Notes: generated by a model not told the origin, from the letters alone. Shown: positions 16,562 through 26,800, counted from the first letter of the stretch. The stretch is 64,000 nucleotides of DNA from Verrucomicrobium sp. GAS474 (GCF_900105685.1 NZ_LT629781.1:1116001-1180000); one strand, 5' to 3'. Numbers and translations: made by a program.

Positions 16562-17419
16562 ATGAATCGAAGAGACCAGGCGCGGACGATGCAAGGGAGA
16601 GGAGTTCTCCTGAGCCTTGGCGGGATCGCCCTCTTGCTGCTCCTCGCCCTTCCTCTCCGCGCCGAGATCGTCAATGCCGCGCCCCGTCCGCGCATCGGGG
16701 TGCCTCACGCCGCGGCGATTCCCAAGGTCGATGCCGACCCCGCCGATCCCGCCTGGAACGGCGCGGCCTCCATCGTTTCCCTCTCCCCGAGCCTGCGGGA
16801 AGGGAAAGACGCCGCCTTGCCCGTCCCTGCCTCGGCGACGGAGATCCGGCTGCTCTGGGATGCCGAATGGTTGTACGTGAGATTCCTCTGCCGGGGAGGG
16901 ATGCCCTACACGCCGGAACGGGGCCGGAATGCGCTTCTTTACAAGGGCGACGCCGTCGAGATGTTCATCGATCCCGCCGGGGACGCCCGCCAGTGGATCG
17001 AGTTGCAGGCCAACGTGAACAACGATCTCTTCCAGCAGCTCTTCCTCTGCACGGGGGAGCCGCAGTCCGGCCCCACGCTCCGCCTGCGCGACGACCTGTT
17101 CGGGCGCGATGTCTGGATCTTCCGCGGGTGGGAGCTGACCGGATTGCGCAATGCCGCCTCGCGCCGCGACGGGAGCGGAGCCGGGGGGGAGACGGAGTGG
17201 ATCGTCGACCTCGCCCTGCCTGCGGCATCGCTCCTGAAACGGCTCGGAAAGACGAAGTTCGAGCCGATGACGCTCCGCGCCGAGTTCCTCCGCGCCCTTT
17301 GGTCGGCTCCCGGCGCGGAGGGATCGCGCTATCTGGTTTTCCTCGATTGGGCCCCGGTCACCTACGGCAATCCCCACCGCTCCCCCGCCGCCTTCGGCTT
17401 CCTCGATCTTCTTCCCTAA
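16562..17419 (+). CDS. Exported CBM9-like carbohydrate-binding protein
   Basis: 285 residues from the ATG at 16562, chosen because it follows the operator and gives a signal peptide (GVLLSLGGIALLLLLALPLRAE). The rest fits a single CBM9-like (DOMON-type) domain: PKVDADPADPAWNGAA, then EIRLLWDAEWLYVRFLCRG, GDAVEMFIDPAGDARQWIELQ and a final WIVDLALP...MTLRAEFLRA part. Family members bind reducing ends of sugars or occur beside glycosidases. No catalytic domain is attached. It is followed 14 bases later by the heparinase-like gene and is probably co-transcribed with it. Confidence 0.75.
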   Translation: MNRRDQARTMQGRGVLLSLGGIALLLLLALPLRAEIVNAAPRPRIGVPHAAAIPKVDADPADPAWNGAASIVSLSPSLREGKDAALPVPASATEIRLLWDAEWLYVRFLCRGGMPYTPERGRNALLYKGDAVEMFIDPAGDARQWIELQANVNNDLFQQLFLCTGEPQSGPTLRLRDDLFGRDVWIFRGWELTGLRNAASRRDGSGAGGETEWIVDLALPAASLLKRLGKTKFEPMTLRAEFLRALWSAPGAEGSRYLVFLDWAPVTYGNPHRSPAAFGFLDLLP

Positions 17420-17433
17420 TATCTCCTCCTCTC

Positions 17434-20400
17434 ATGACCTCCTCCCTCCCGCTGCTCTCCGTTTACACCTTGCCCTACCGGCTCGTCTTCCGCGAGGAGG
17501 TCGGCATCGCGCACGAGGAGCAGGTGATCGAGGTGCCGATTCCCGACGGCAGCCCGGCGCTCTTTTTCCTGCGCGACGGGGTCACGGGGCGGCTCTTCCC
17601 CGTCCAGGCCTCGCGGCGGGAGGCGGGACGCGGTTACCTTCGCCTGGCGCTCGGCGAGGGGGAGTGTCTCTCCCTGGAAGCGACCGAGGCGGTGGAAGAA
17701 ATCGGCGCGGCGGTCTCCATCGCGGGATGGACGGCGGGGAACGGGCGGTGGGAGATCGAGTTCTCGGGCGGCGAGGCGGGGCCGAGGGAGGCGGGTTCCT
17801 TCGCTCCGGGGCCGGTGGCCCGTGTCCGGCAGGGGGCGGGGGCGTGGCGCGGCAGGACGTTCTTCGACACGGCGCAGCCGCTCGTCGCCGCGCGGGCCGA
17901 GTGGCTGGAGGCCGGGCCGCTGCGCGCGGTCTGCCGCTACCGCGCCGAGTTCGGCGGCGGCGGGGTCTACGAGCTGACGGCGACGGCCGACGCGCCCTCC
18001 GACTTCCTCCGGTTCGACGAGCAGTTCCATGGCGGCGCGGCCGACCAGCTGGTCTGGGACTTTTCCGGGGCCGACCTGCCCGAGCGCCTGAGCCTCCTCG
18101 ACTCGACGGCGGGCGCGACGGTGAAGGAGATCCATTTCCATTACGACCTCCGCCACGCGCGTCTCTGGGCGTGGAACCAGTTCTCTCAGCTCCACGATCT
18201 GTCCGACGGCTTCGCGCTCCACTTCCCGCAGGGCGACGCGCTCGGCTGGGTGACGCTGGAGGGCGGCTCGTGGAACGGCAACGCGCTGAATCACCTCGAG
18301 GCGTGGAGCCGCCGCTGGGAGGCGGACGACGGGGCGACGCGCCGCCTTCCCTTCGATGTGAAGGCCGATTCCTTCCCCGGCCCGGAGCGGATCCCGGCGC
18401 GCGGCGAGAGTGTCTGCGCGCCCCATTTCTCGGTCGAGGGCTGGCTGCGGCGGGGGCGGCGCTCCTTCGCGCTCGTCCCCTCGACGGGGGCGGCGCTGGC
18501 TCCCGGGCGGGAGGGGGCGTCGACGCTGGGGGTGGAGGGGTGTTCCGTGGCCCTCGGCCATTTCGAGGAAGTGCCCGACCGCGCCGCCTATCGCGCCCAG
18601 CAGGGACGCCTGCGCCGGATCCACACGCAATACGGGCTCCTCCCGCTCCAGGCCCAGCTCGGCATGACGTTCGCGTGGCCGGTCGAGGAGGGGTTCTCCT
18701 CCGGTGGGGAACACGAGGGACGGCGGCGCGCCCTCGCCCTCGCCCAGCTCCACCAGCCCCCGGCCCCGGAGGGCGATCCGGAGCGGCTCCGTCAGCTCGA
18801 CGATTACCTCGCGGCCCGCGTCCACGGATTCTGGGAGGGCTCGGGCTCGGCCTATTCGAACTGCGTGGTGGGGCGGAAGATCGGTCCCGAGATGTTCCGC
18901 CTGGAGGACCTCGCCCGGCGCGGCCTCGTCGACGGGGCGACGCTCGCGCGGTGGCGCGCCCGCTTCGCCTTCCTCTCCTACCTCAACGCATCGGAGAATT
19001 ATTACATCGGCCCGGCGACGATGGCCCCGATGGGAGCCCTTGAGACGACCGAGCCGACCCTCGCGGGGATGGCGAACCAGAATTTCTACACTGACGTGAT
19101 CGCCGTCTTCGGCTTCGCGGCCCAGGCCTTCCCCCTCCATCCCGAGGCGGCGGGGTGGCGGGAACGCTTCATCGGCCAGTGGGCGCAGCAACTCCGCTAT
19201 CACCTCTATCCGAAGAGCGGCCTCTGGGAGGAGAGCCACACCTATTACCAGCACGTCCTCCACACGCTTCTCCCCCTCCTGCTGCGGCGGCGGGAGGACG
19301 GCGCGGGCGATTTCTTCGCCGATCCCGCGATGCAGCGGATGGTCGCGGCGGCGCTCGTCCAGGTCACGCCCCGGCATGCCGAGGCGGGCGGGCGGCGCCA
19401 CCTCCTGGCGCTCGGCGACCACGGCGCGGAGCGCGGCCACTACCGCCACGTCTACGCCGAATACGCCCGCGCCCTCCTGCCCCACGCCCCCGGACTGGCG
19501 CGGCAGCTCGCCTGGCTCGCGGTCGAGAACGGGGCCGCGCCCGCCTCGGTCGAGGCGATCGGGACCGAGGCGCCGCCCTGGGGGAACGGCCCGGTCGAGG
19601 GGCTCGGCTACTTCTTCCGGGGGCGGGACGCGGCGGGCGTCGAGACGCTCCTCGCGCTGCGGAGCGGGACGGCGTGGGCCCACCATCACAACGACGAGGG
19701 GAGCCTCCAGTTCTTCGCCAAGGGTCACGCCCTCCTCGTCGACTCGGCCTTCGGCCGCCCGCAGGAGCGGGGCGAGCGGAAGGTCGCGGCGGCGGGCCAC
19801 TCGCGCCCGGTGGCCCAGGGGGTCGATCCCCTGCACTTCCTCTGGCGCTGCAACCGGGGCTGGATCGTGGAGACTGCGGCGGCGGCGGCCCCGTTCCCCT
19901 ACGCCGTGGCGGGCATTCCGCTTCACATGACGTGGCCGTCGAACCTGGGACCCCAGCCGGTCCTCCGGTCGCTGTGGGAGCTTCGGGCGGTGATCGAGCT
20001 GGCGCCCGACACCTACCTGGTCGCCGATTACCTCGATGCGCGGCAGCCGCATGTCCTTCGCTTCCATGTCGCCCTTCCGGAGGTCGGGACCGACGAGGAA
20101 GGCGGCGTGCGCGCCCTCTTCGGCGACGGAGTCGAGTTGCGCCTGATTCCGCTCCTCCCCGTGGCTCCGCCCCAGTGCTCCGGCGATCGTTCGCGCGATC
20201 CCAAGGTAGGCGTCGAGGAGGCGACGACCTCGGTCGACTACGTCGGGGTGACCGGCCCCTGGTCGCTCTTCCTGGTTGCCGCGCGGGCGGCGGGGGAGCC
20301 GCCTCCCGAGATCGAAATCCTCTCCGAAGGGCGGGAGACGCGGATCGGGAAAGCCGTCGTCGCATGGACCGAGGACCGCTTGACGGTCCGGTCTCTCTCG

Positions 20401-20466
20401 GCAGGAGAGGGAGCTCCGGTCGTCCTTGATCCGAGCCGACTGCTGGCTCCGTTAAAGCGGCCGTGA
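17434..20466 (+). CDS. Heparinase II/III-like polysaccharide lyase candidate
   Basis: 1010 residues from the ATG at 17434; the open frame continues upstream but there it overlaps the CBM9-like gene. No signal peptide is seen. A helical toroid in the middle (about residues 440-720, with WEESHTYYQHVLHTLLP) is followed by the heparinase II/III signature AWAHHHNDEGSLQFFAKGHALL near residue 750 and a C-terminal beta-sandwich. In the family, His, Tyr and Asn residues of these segments act on uronic-acid glycans. The first about 400 residues form beta-rich extra domains. Substrate unknown; the lack of a leader suggests action on imported oligosaccharides, or export by another route. Confidence 0.75.
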   Translation: MTSSLPLLSVYTLPYRLVFREEVGIAHEEQVIEVPIPDGSPALFFLRDGVTGRLFPVQASRREAGRGYLRLALGEGECLSLEATEAVEEIGAAVSIAGWTAGNGRWEIEFSGGEAGPREAGSFAPGPVARVRQGAGAWRGRTFFDTAQPLVAARAEWLEAGPLRAVCRYRAEFGGGGVYELTATADAPSDFLRFDEQFHGGAADQLVWDFSGADLPERLSLLDSTAGATVKEIHFHYDLRHARLWAWNQFSQLHDLSDGFALHFPQGDALGWVTLEGGSWNGNALNHLEAWSRRWEADDGATRRLPFDVKADSFPGPERIPARGESVCAPHFSVEGWLRRGRRSFALVPSTGAALAPGREGASTLGVEGCSVALGHFEEVPDRAAYRAQQGRLRRIHTQYGLLPLQAQLGMTFAWPVEEGFSSGGEHEGRRRALALAQLHQPPAPEGDPERLRQLDDYLAARVHGFWEGSGSAYSNCVVGRKIGPEMFRLEDLARRGLVDGATLARWRARFAFLSYLNASENYYIGPATMAPMGALETTEPTLAGMANQNFYTDVIAVFGFAAQAFPLHPEAAGWRERFIGQWAQQLRYHLYPKSGLWEESHTYYQHVLHTLLPLLLRRREDGAGDFFADPAMQRMVAAALVQVTPRHAEAGGRRHLLALGDHGAERGHYRHVYAEYARALLPHAPGLARQLAWLAVENGAAPASVEAIGTEAPPWGNGPVEGLGYFFRGRDAAGVETLLALRSGTAWAHHHNDEGSLQFFAKGHALLVDSAFGRPQERGERKVAAAGHSRPVAQGVDPLHFLWRCNRGWIVETAAAAAPFPYAVAGIPLHMTWPSNLGPQPVLRSLWELRAVIELAPDTYLVADYLDARQPHVLRFHVALPEVGTDEEGGVRALFGDGVELRLIPLLPVAPPQCSGDRSRDPKVGVEEATTSVDYVGVTGPWSLFLVAARAAGEPPPEIEILSEGRETRIGKAVVAWTEDRLTVRSLSAGEGAPVVLDPSRLLAPLKRP

Positions 20467-20497
20467 CGGGTGGGAAGAGGGGCGATTTCAATTAGAC

Positions 20498-20526
20498 TTG
20501 CCATTTGGCAGCAACCCAATTATTTT
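20498..20526 (+). promoter_or_regulatory. Candidate promoter of the dehydrogenase/isomerase operon
   Basis: TTGCCA (20498-20503) and TATTTT (20521-20526) are 17 bases apart. The perfect palindrome 20522-20541 covers the -10 box and the expected start of transcription, a normal geometry for repression. Confidence 0.45.
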
Positions 20527-20541
20527 GCTTATAAGCAAAAT
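20522..20541. promoter_or_regulatory. Candidate operator, shared palindrome copy 7 (perfect)
   Basis: ATTTTGCTTATAAGCAAAAT is a perfect 20-base palindrome and the best-formed copy of the repeated site. A second, half-matching site (20591-20606, TATAAGCA half) lies just before the gene. Confidence 0.65.
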
Positions 20542-20638
20542 GGCTTTCTGGATAGGAATCGAGACTGGTTCTGATTTAAACCGGTATCGCAAGAGATATA
20601 AGCATATGAACACCTTCTCTCCCGCGCCCCCCTCCACC

Positions 20639-21676
20639 ATGACTCATCGGATCGGGATCGTCGGTCTCCGGTTCGGGAGTCACATTCTGCGGTTGATGTC
20701 GGAGGGGGCCACCCAGTCCCGCTTTACTCTTGGAGGGGTCTGCGACGTGAATCCCGCCTTCGCCGCCGAGGAAGGGGCGAAGTGGGGGGTCCCGGCCCAC
20801 ACCTCGCTCGACGCTCTCCTCGAAGACGACGAGATCGGCGTGGTCGGCCTCTTCACGCAGCCTGCGGGGCGGGCGCAGCTGTTGCGGCGCATCATCCGCG
20901 CGGGCAAGGACGTGATGACGACGAAGCCCTTCGAGCTCGACGTCGCCGAGGCGGAGTCGGTCCTGGCCGAGGCCCGGGAGCTGGGACGGGTGATCCACCT
21001 GAATTCCCCCCCCGCCATTCTCCCCGAAGATCTTCGCATCATCGAGCGGTGGCGGGAGGTCCACGATCTGGGCAGGCCGGTCTCGATCCACGCCGCCGTC
21101 TGGGCCAATTACTGCGAGGAGGCCGACGGCTCCTGGATGGACGATCCGGAACTCTGCCCCACGGCGCCCCTCTTCCGCCTCGGGATCTACCTGCTCAACG
21201 ATCTCGGATGCCTCTTCGGCCTGCCCGAGGAAATCCAGGTGATGACCTCCCGCCTCCGCACCGGGAGGCCGACGGCCGACAACGCGCAGATGATGGTCCG
21301 CTACCCGAACCGGGCCCTCGGCCACATCGCGGCCTCGTTCTGCATCGACGACGGCGACCGGTACCAGAACAGCCTCTCCCTCCATTTCGAGAACGGGACG
21401 ATCTACCGGAACGTCGGCGGCCTCCGCCTGCACGAGCCGCGCGGCGAGGGGGCCGAGCTGTGCCTCGTCCAGCGCGGGACCAAGGGGCGGCAGGTGATCG
21501 AAGCGACCCGGGTCGAAGAGATGTCCGGCAGCTATCAATGGGGGGCGCTCGCCGACGCGATCGAGGCCGGACGGGGGATCGACGCCGCCTATGCCGTCCG
21601 CCTCGTCGACAGCGTCCGCATCCTGGACGCCCTCCGTCGCAGCCAGCATGCGGGTGCCGGCGTGATTCGACTTTAG
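20639..21676 (+). CDS. Gfo/Idh/MocA family sugar oxidoreductase
   Basis: 345 residues from the ATG at 20639, which starts right before the first beta strand (THRIGIVGLRFGSHILRL); an ATG at 20606 would add 11 residues. The Rossmann domain (residues about 1-125) has the GLRFGSH loop and MTTKPFELDVAEAE in place of the usual EKP motif. The C-terminal domain has FRLGIYLLNDLGCLFG, matching the family's active-site strand. Family members oxidise or isomerise sugars and polyols with NAD(P). It is followed by a TIM-barrel isomerase-like gene, a common pair in sugar catabolism. Candidate promoter and operator lie upstream. Confidence 0.85.
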   Translation: MTHRIGIVGLRFGSHILRLMSEGATQSRFTLGGVCDVNPAFAAEEGAKWGVPAHTSLDALLEDDEIGVVGLFTQPAGRAQLLRRIIRAGKDVMTTKPFELDVAEAESVLAEARELGRVIHLNSPPAILPEDLRIIERWREVHDLGRPVSIHAAVWANYCEEADGSWMDDPELCPTAPLFRLGIYLLNDLGCLFGLPEEIQVMTSRLRTGRPTADNAQMMVRYPNRALGHIAASFCIDDGDRYQNSLSLHFENGTIYRNVGGLRLHEPRGEGAELCLVQRGTKGRQVIEATRVEEMSGSYQWGALADAIEAGRGIDAAYAVRLVDSVRILDALRRSQHAGAGVIRL

Positions 21677-21706
21677 CCGCGGGAAGAGATCGCCGATCGC
21701 CTCCGC

Positions 21707-22537
21707 ATGCCTCCCCCCCGCATCGACCTCGGTTTCTGCTGGATATTCGGCGAACTTCCTCCCGAGGAGGGGCTTTCCCGGCTCCGGGAAGCCGGCTTCG
21801 ACGGCGTCGAGCTCTGGCCGGAGGCGCTGTGGCGTTGGGGGGCGGAGCGGTGGGCGAAGGCGCTCGCGGCCTCGGGCCTTCGGTGTTTGCAGCTCTGCCC
21901 TTATTTCGATTTCGTCCACGGTGCGGCGGCGCTGGAAAAGAGCCGCCTCGAGCTCGACGCCTTTTCCCGGGCCGCGCGGATCGTCGGCTGTTCCCGGATT
22001 CGCGTCTTCACCGGCCCCCCCTGGGGCGAGGGGGTGGTCGGAGGTGCGGAGGCGAGCCCCGGGCAATGGGAGGCGGCCACGAGCTCTCTCCGTGCGTTTT
22101 GCGACCGGGGCTCGGCCGGGGTTCCTCCTCTCGAATTTTGCCTGGAATGCCATGAAGGAAGTCTGATGGAGGATTCCCCGTCGGCCCGACGGCTCCTCGA
22201 CGGGGTGGCAAGGCCGAATCTGACGATCAACCTCCAGTTGCCGCTCCTCGGCGAGCCGTGGGAGACGAGCCTCGCCGCCCTCGCGCCGATGACGACCCAC
22301 ATTCATATCCACAACTGGACGACGGGGCTCGGCGAGGGGGAACTGACTTTTCTCGATGAAGGGGGATTCGATTGGGAGCCGGTGGTCCGCGCGATCGTGG
22401 AGCGGGGGCGGGGAGATTCCCTCACGCTCTCGGTGGAACATGCCGGACACGGAGGCCGCCATGACCCGTGGGAGACGGCGCGCCGGGATGGGGCGTTCCT
22501 GCGGGAACTCCGCGCCCGCGTGCTGCCGCGATCCTAG
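21707..22537 (+). CDS. Xylose-isomerase-like TIM barrel sugar epimerase/isomerase
   Basis: 276 residues, cytoplasmic. The AP-endonuclease 2 / xylose-isomerase-like fold shows in REAGFDGVELWPEALWRW near the N-terminus, LEFCLECHEGSLMED in the middle (a metal-binding Glu and His), HIHIHNWTTG and the final LTLSVEHAGHGG. Members are divalent-metal sugar or inositol epimerases, isomerases or dehydratases. It begins 30 bases after the Gfo/Idh/MocA gene and is probably in the same operon, so the two may carry out successive steps on the monosaccharide freed by the nearby lyase and glycosidases. The exact substrate is unknown. Confidence 0.8.
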   Translation: MPPPRIDLGFCWIFGELPPEEGLSRLREAGFDGVELWPEALWRWGAERWAKALAASGLRCLQLCPYFDFVHGAAALEKSRLELDAFSRAARIVGCSRIRVFTGPPWGEGVVGGAEASPGQWEAATSSLRAFCDRGSAGVPPLEFCLECHEGSLMEDSPSARRLLDGVARPNLTINLQLPLLGEPWETSLAALAPMTTHIHIHNWTTGLGEGELTFLDEGGFDWEPVVRAIVERGRGDSLTLSVEHAGHGGRHDPWETARRDGAFLRELRARVLPRS

Positions 22538-22570
22538 AGCCGGTTCTGCCCCCCAAGTGAGAACCGTCTC
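22537..22570. terminator. Bidirectional hairpin between convergent genes
   Basis: GAGCCGGTTCT (22537-22547) pairs with AGAACCGTCTC (22560-22570) with one mismatch. It fills the gap between the isomerase-like gene and the convergent regulator gene and may end both transcripts. Confidence 0.65.
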
Positions 22571-23715
22571 TAGCCGCGGGGAGCGGCCGTACTCTCGCGG
22601 ACGACGAGCTTCGGCGTCATGCGCACGTCGACCTTGTCGGCATCGGGCCCCCAAAGCAGGGTGATCGCCTTTTCGATCCGTTCCTGGGGAGAGAAGGTCA
22701 TTTCGGTCAGGGGCACGGGAAGAATGTCGGCGTTCTCGATGGCGTCGAAGGAGAGGAGGGAAATGTCTTCGGGTACCCGGATGCCATGGCGCATCGCGTA
22801 CCGCAGGACGGCCCAGGCCCCGACGCCGGAGAGGGGCGCGACGGCGGTGGGCCATTCGCGGCGGTCGCTGCCCGGGCCGAAGATCTCGTCGGCTTTCCGG
22901 TAGGCGGCATCGTAGGAACTGTCCCAGTTCTGGGTCTGGCACGAGACGACGCGGGCGTGGCGCAGACCCCGTTCTTCGATCTTGCGGTGGACGAGCTGGG
23001 AGCGAAGACTGGTGATGAGAAGGATTTCGGGCTCGTTCACCATGAAGAGAATGCGCTCGTGGCCGAGCCCGGTCAGGTGATCGATCACCTGGTCGACCTC
23101 GGTTTCGTAATCGGGCATGATCGTGCCGCAGGCGAGGCCGGGGATTTTCGGCCCGAGGACGATGTGCTGGTACCCTTCCATGCGGAGGTGGGAGCTGAGG
23201 GCGAGGGTCAGGTCGACCGTGAGGCCGGCGATCAGGAGCCGCTCCTGGCTGGGCGGGTATTTGATCGACCGGATGAGGTCGTTGAGGCGGTCGTTCCGAT
23301 GGAGGTAGTGGGGATCGAGGAGGCATCCCTGCTCCCGGCAGACGGTGTATTCGATGCCCAGGCTGTTGCGGCTCAGCTCGGGGAGGATGAAGCCGACATG
23401 GCGGGTCTCGGTCTTGCGCTGGACGAAGAAGCCGCGGCGGGGTTCGGGCAGGAGGTAGCCCTCGGCCACCAGGTCGTTCAAGGCGCGCCGGATCGTCGGC
23501 TGGGAAACGGCGAGCTTTTCGATCAGCTCCCGTTCCGAGTGGAAACGCTGGCCGTGTTCGAATCCGTTCAGGATTCGCTCGCGCAGAATCTGCCGCACCT
23601 TGGCATGAAGCGGCTGCTTAAGCTCATCTGCCGCCAGAGTAAGATAAGGATTATCAGGGGTTAACATAAAAGCAGCATTCACTTTACCATATCGAAAAGT
23701 GGGAGGAGCGTCCAT
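22570..23715 (-). CDS. GntR-type DNA-binding domain fused to LacI-type sugar sensor (AraR-like architecture)
   Basis: 381 residues. Residues about 35-100 are a GntR winged helix (LHAKVRQILRERILNG, SERELIEKLAVSQPTIRRAL, LVAEGYLLPEPRRGFFV). The rest is a periplasmic-binding-protein-like effector domain of the LacI/GalR type, with HVGFILPEL, AVAPLSGVGAWAVLRYAMRHG and IRVPEDISLLSFDAIENADILP. This layout is that of AraR-like repressors that leave DNA when a sugar binds. A start at 23667 would shorten the N-terminus by 16 residues. A near-perfect copy of the shared palindrome lies 23 bases upstream of its start, suggesting autoregulation. It is the best candidate to control the operators of this region, though binding has not been shown. 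Confidence 0.9.
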   Translation of the reverse strand: MDAPPTFRYGKVNAAFMLTPDNPYLTLAADELKQPLHAKVRQILRERILNGFEHGQRFHSERELIEKLAVSQPTIRRALNDLVAEGYLLPEPRRGFFVQRKTETRHVGFILPELSRNSLGIEYTVCREQGCLLDPHYLHRNDRLNDLIRSIKYPPSQERLLIAGLTVDLTLALSSHLRMEGYQHIVLGPKIPGLACGTIMPDYETEVDQVIDHLTGLGHERILFMVNEPEILLITSLRSQLVHRKIEERGLRHARVVSCQTQNWDSSYDAAYRKADEIFGPGSDRREWPTAVAPLSGVGAWAVLRYAMRHGIRVPEDISLLSFDAIENADILPVPLTEMTFSPQERIEKAITLLWGPDADKVDVRMTPKLVVRESTAAPRG

Positions 23716-23737
23716 TTTTGAAATAGTTTGAATGAGT

Positions 23738-23753
23738 TATGCTTATATGCACA
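23738..23753. promoter_or_regulatory. Candidate operator, shared palindrome copy 8, at the regulator gene
   Basis: TATGCTTATATGCACA matches the consensus at 13 of 16 positions. It lies between the regulator gene (minus strand) and the large exported protein gene (plus strand) and could control both. Confidence 0.55.
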
Positions 23754-23859
23754 TTGCAAAGCGCGTTGATCTAGAGAAGTTTTAGGATTGGAAAGGGGGA
23801 TGAAGATTAGAAAAAGAGTAAAAAAGAGATCGCTTTCATAAAAACTTTCGCGCAATTTC

Positions 23860-23875
23860 TGTGCTTAGTTGCAGA
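23860..23875. promoter_or_regulatory. Candidate operator-like site overlapping a start codon, copy 9
   Basis: TGTGCTTAGTTGCAGA matches the consensus at 12 of 16 positions with both TGC/GCA arms present. It touches the ATG at 23875, an unusual place, so it is weaker evidence than the other copies. Confidence 0.3.
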
Positions 23876-26800
23876 TGAAAAACCCAGGGTTCTTTTTAAT
23901 TCGACCGGCGATGCTGGGTTTGATGCTTTTGATGACCCACCAGGCTCTGGGGGGGGATTCGTTGGCCTTGATCGGGGGAAACCCCGGCCCGGAATTCCTT
24001 CAGGCGCTCCATGCTGCGGGGGCGGTCGGCGGTCCGGCCCGGACCCTCCCGGAGGAGGCCGATATCCTGTTCTATGATCCGGCGGGCAACCCGCTCGCCA
24101 AAGCGGCCCCGGAGACGTTGGAGAAGATGAAGCGCCTGCTGGGGAAAGGCGGCAGTGTCGTCTTTCTGATGTCGGGCCGGACGGGCGATTTGGAGGCGTT
24201 CGAGACGCTGATGCCGGTGACGCTCTGGGCGGCGCAGGCCGAGCGGCACCTCCGCCTCAGCACGGGCGGCACGGTTCCGGCCGGGGCTCCGGCCCGGCTC
24301 GCCTCCGCATTGCGCACTCCCGGCTTCCAGCTCCCGGGGCGCTACGATCTTCACCTCCCCTATTCGACGATGGAGGGGGGGCAGCACCGTTACGAGTGGG
24401 AACGCCTGGGCAAGCCCCTCGTCAATACCGATTGGCGCCTGCTCCTCGCGGGGGACCGGGACGGCCTCCTCCCGCTCCTCGTGGAGGGCCGTTACGGCCC
24501 GGGCCGGGTCTTCGTCTTCGCGGGGGATCTCTACGCGCCCGGCCTCGCGGCGTGGCCGGGCTACGGCGCATTCGTCGGGGCCCTGCTTGACGAGGCGCGG
24601 CCCCGCCCGCTGCCCGCGTCCGCCGCCGAGGCCGACGGGGTGACGGTGGCGATCCCGGCGTGGCAGGCGTCGGGATCCCTGGCCGTGGAAGTGACGAACG
24701 GCACCGCCTCCGCCTTCAACGGGGTCCTTTTCTGCAAGGTCCGCAATTTCTCGCGGGAGCTGATGAACAGTGTCTCGATCGAGGTTTCGGTCCCCGCCGG
24801 GAAGACGGTCCAGGTCGCGGTGCCCGAAAGCGCGGCGGCTCCCGAGCGGGAGATCGCCGCCGCCTCTCCCGCCGCCGACGCGGCTCCGTTTCGCCGGATC
24901 GACGCGGGCCTTTCCGGCCTCGACCGGCAGAAGGTCGTCTCGGTGGTCTCGGGCCTCGTCGATTGCACCCCCGCCCTGACGCTCTCCGTGCAGGGGGAGG
25001 ATGTGCGGGCGTTTCCCGAGAAGGATCACTGGATGGCGGGTGGGAACAATTTCCTTAGCGGGAATGGGATGCCCCTCGGCCGTTCCTTTGCCTTCTGCGG
25101 CGAGAGGCCGAAGCTTTCCATCCGGTTTGGCAACGGCTTTCACAACATCGCCCCGCTGGCCGTGGCGACCGATCTGGCCTGGCCGGAGAATGTCTCCGCG
25201 CAGGGGCTGAACGACGGGAGCTACAGCTACGAGAGCGTGCGGGGAAAACTTCCCGTCACCGGCTATTGGGCGGGCCGCAGCGCGGAGGCCCAGAAGATTC
25301 GCCTGGCCTGGCCCGCGCCGGTGACCGTGGCGCGGCAGGCCCTTTCGGCGCAGACGCCGTACCGCGGTTGGGACCGCGCCAATCCCCCCCGCTACGCCCT
25401 CGCCGCCGAGGTGCCGGGCGGGGAGAAGCTTCTCTCCCTCGCCTCCGTCGATCCCGCGGTCTACGTCTCGGGGCGACGCGAGGACAGCTTCCCTCCCGTC
25501 GTCGCGTCGGCCTGCGTCCTCACCGTTTCCGGGCTCGACGCGAAGGCAAACCTCGAGCCCCGGGCTCTCCAGGGAGGGACGTTCAATTGCGCCCTCGGCG
25601 AATGGGAGCTCTACGGCTGGCCCGACCGGAATCTCCCCCCGTCGGTGAAGGGAAAGCTGACCGTCACCGTCCGCGACCTCTCCGCCGGAACGGTGAAGAC
25701 GCTTCTGGAAAAGACGCTCTTCCTCGACGCCGCGGCGGAAACCGCGCTCACGGTCGAGCTGCCGACCCTCGACCGCTACGGGCAGGTGGCGGTCCACGGG
25801 GAGTTTGTTCCCGACGACGGCGGCGCTCCGGTCGCGACCGATTTCCCCTTCCTCTTCATTCCGCCCGACGTCCCGCATCTCCTCGCCCGCTCCACCCTCG
25901 GCGAAGCGGAGGCGGGGATGCTCTGCTCCCCCGGCTTCCTCGTCGGAGACGAATTCGGCCTCGGCACCCTGGACGACACGCAGGGCTGGGGCGGGCCCGA
26001 CGACCAGCCGTGGGCGTGGCAGAACGATCTGGTGGAGATGGGGTCCCGCCCGCGCGACAGCGCCGGCCGGTTCTTCCTCTCCTCGGCGGGCATCAGCCAC
26101 TACACCGATCCGTGGCGCAGTTTCCCCTCGGGACGCCCCGTCTGGGATTGGATGACCGACGGGCTCCTCGCGAAGTTCGCCTCCGGGCCGTGGAAAGGGA
26201 AGACCTCGATCCACATCGGGCTCTCCGACCGCTGGAACGGCGTCCCGATCGGCGCCGCCTTCTCGTGGGACGACCTCGTCCGCTTCGATCAGTCATTGCG
26301 GGCCGCCGGGAAGCCGGGCCTCCAGGGCCGGACGAAGGCCGAGCTCTGCGACGACGTCACCTCCCATCACGCCGACGCGTTCCAACGTTTCGAGCTGGCG
26401 ACCTACTCCGACGCGCTGCTCCGTTCCCAGGAGCGCTTCGCCCGGGCGGGAATCCGGATGACGACCGAGACCCACGGCAGCTTCCCCCTCGCGGGCGGCG
26501 ACCTCGGCTCCGCGCTCGCCAAGACGGGCAACTCCGTCGGGACCGACTTGTTCTGGGATCTTCACGACGAGGACCTCTACAAGAGCCTCGGCTACCGCTT
26601 CGGCCTCGTCGCGGCGAATCCCGATCTCGAATCGGGAGCCTACGGCCAGTGGGGCTGGATCAGCGGCTCCCTGGCGAACCCGACGTGGTTCGCTCCGAGC
26701 GGCGACGCCGAGCCGTCGCGCCGCCAATGGTATGCCACCTACTGGATGGGGCGGATCACCTCGGACGGAACCTACCGGCCCTACACCGTGTACGGCTTCT

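Noticed and set aside
16867-17433. N-terminal extension of the heparinase-like gene
   Set aside because: It overlaps the well-supported CBM9-like gene in another frame; the ATG at 17434 fits the gene border.
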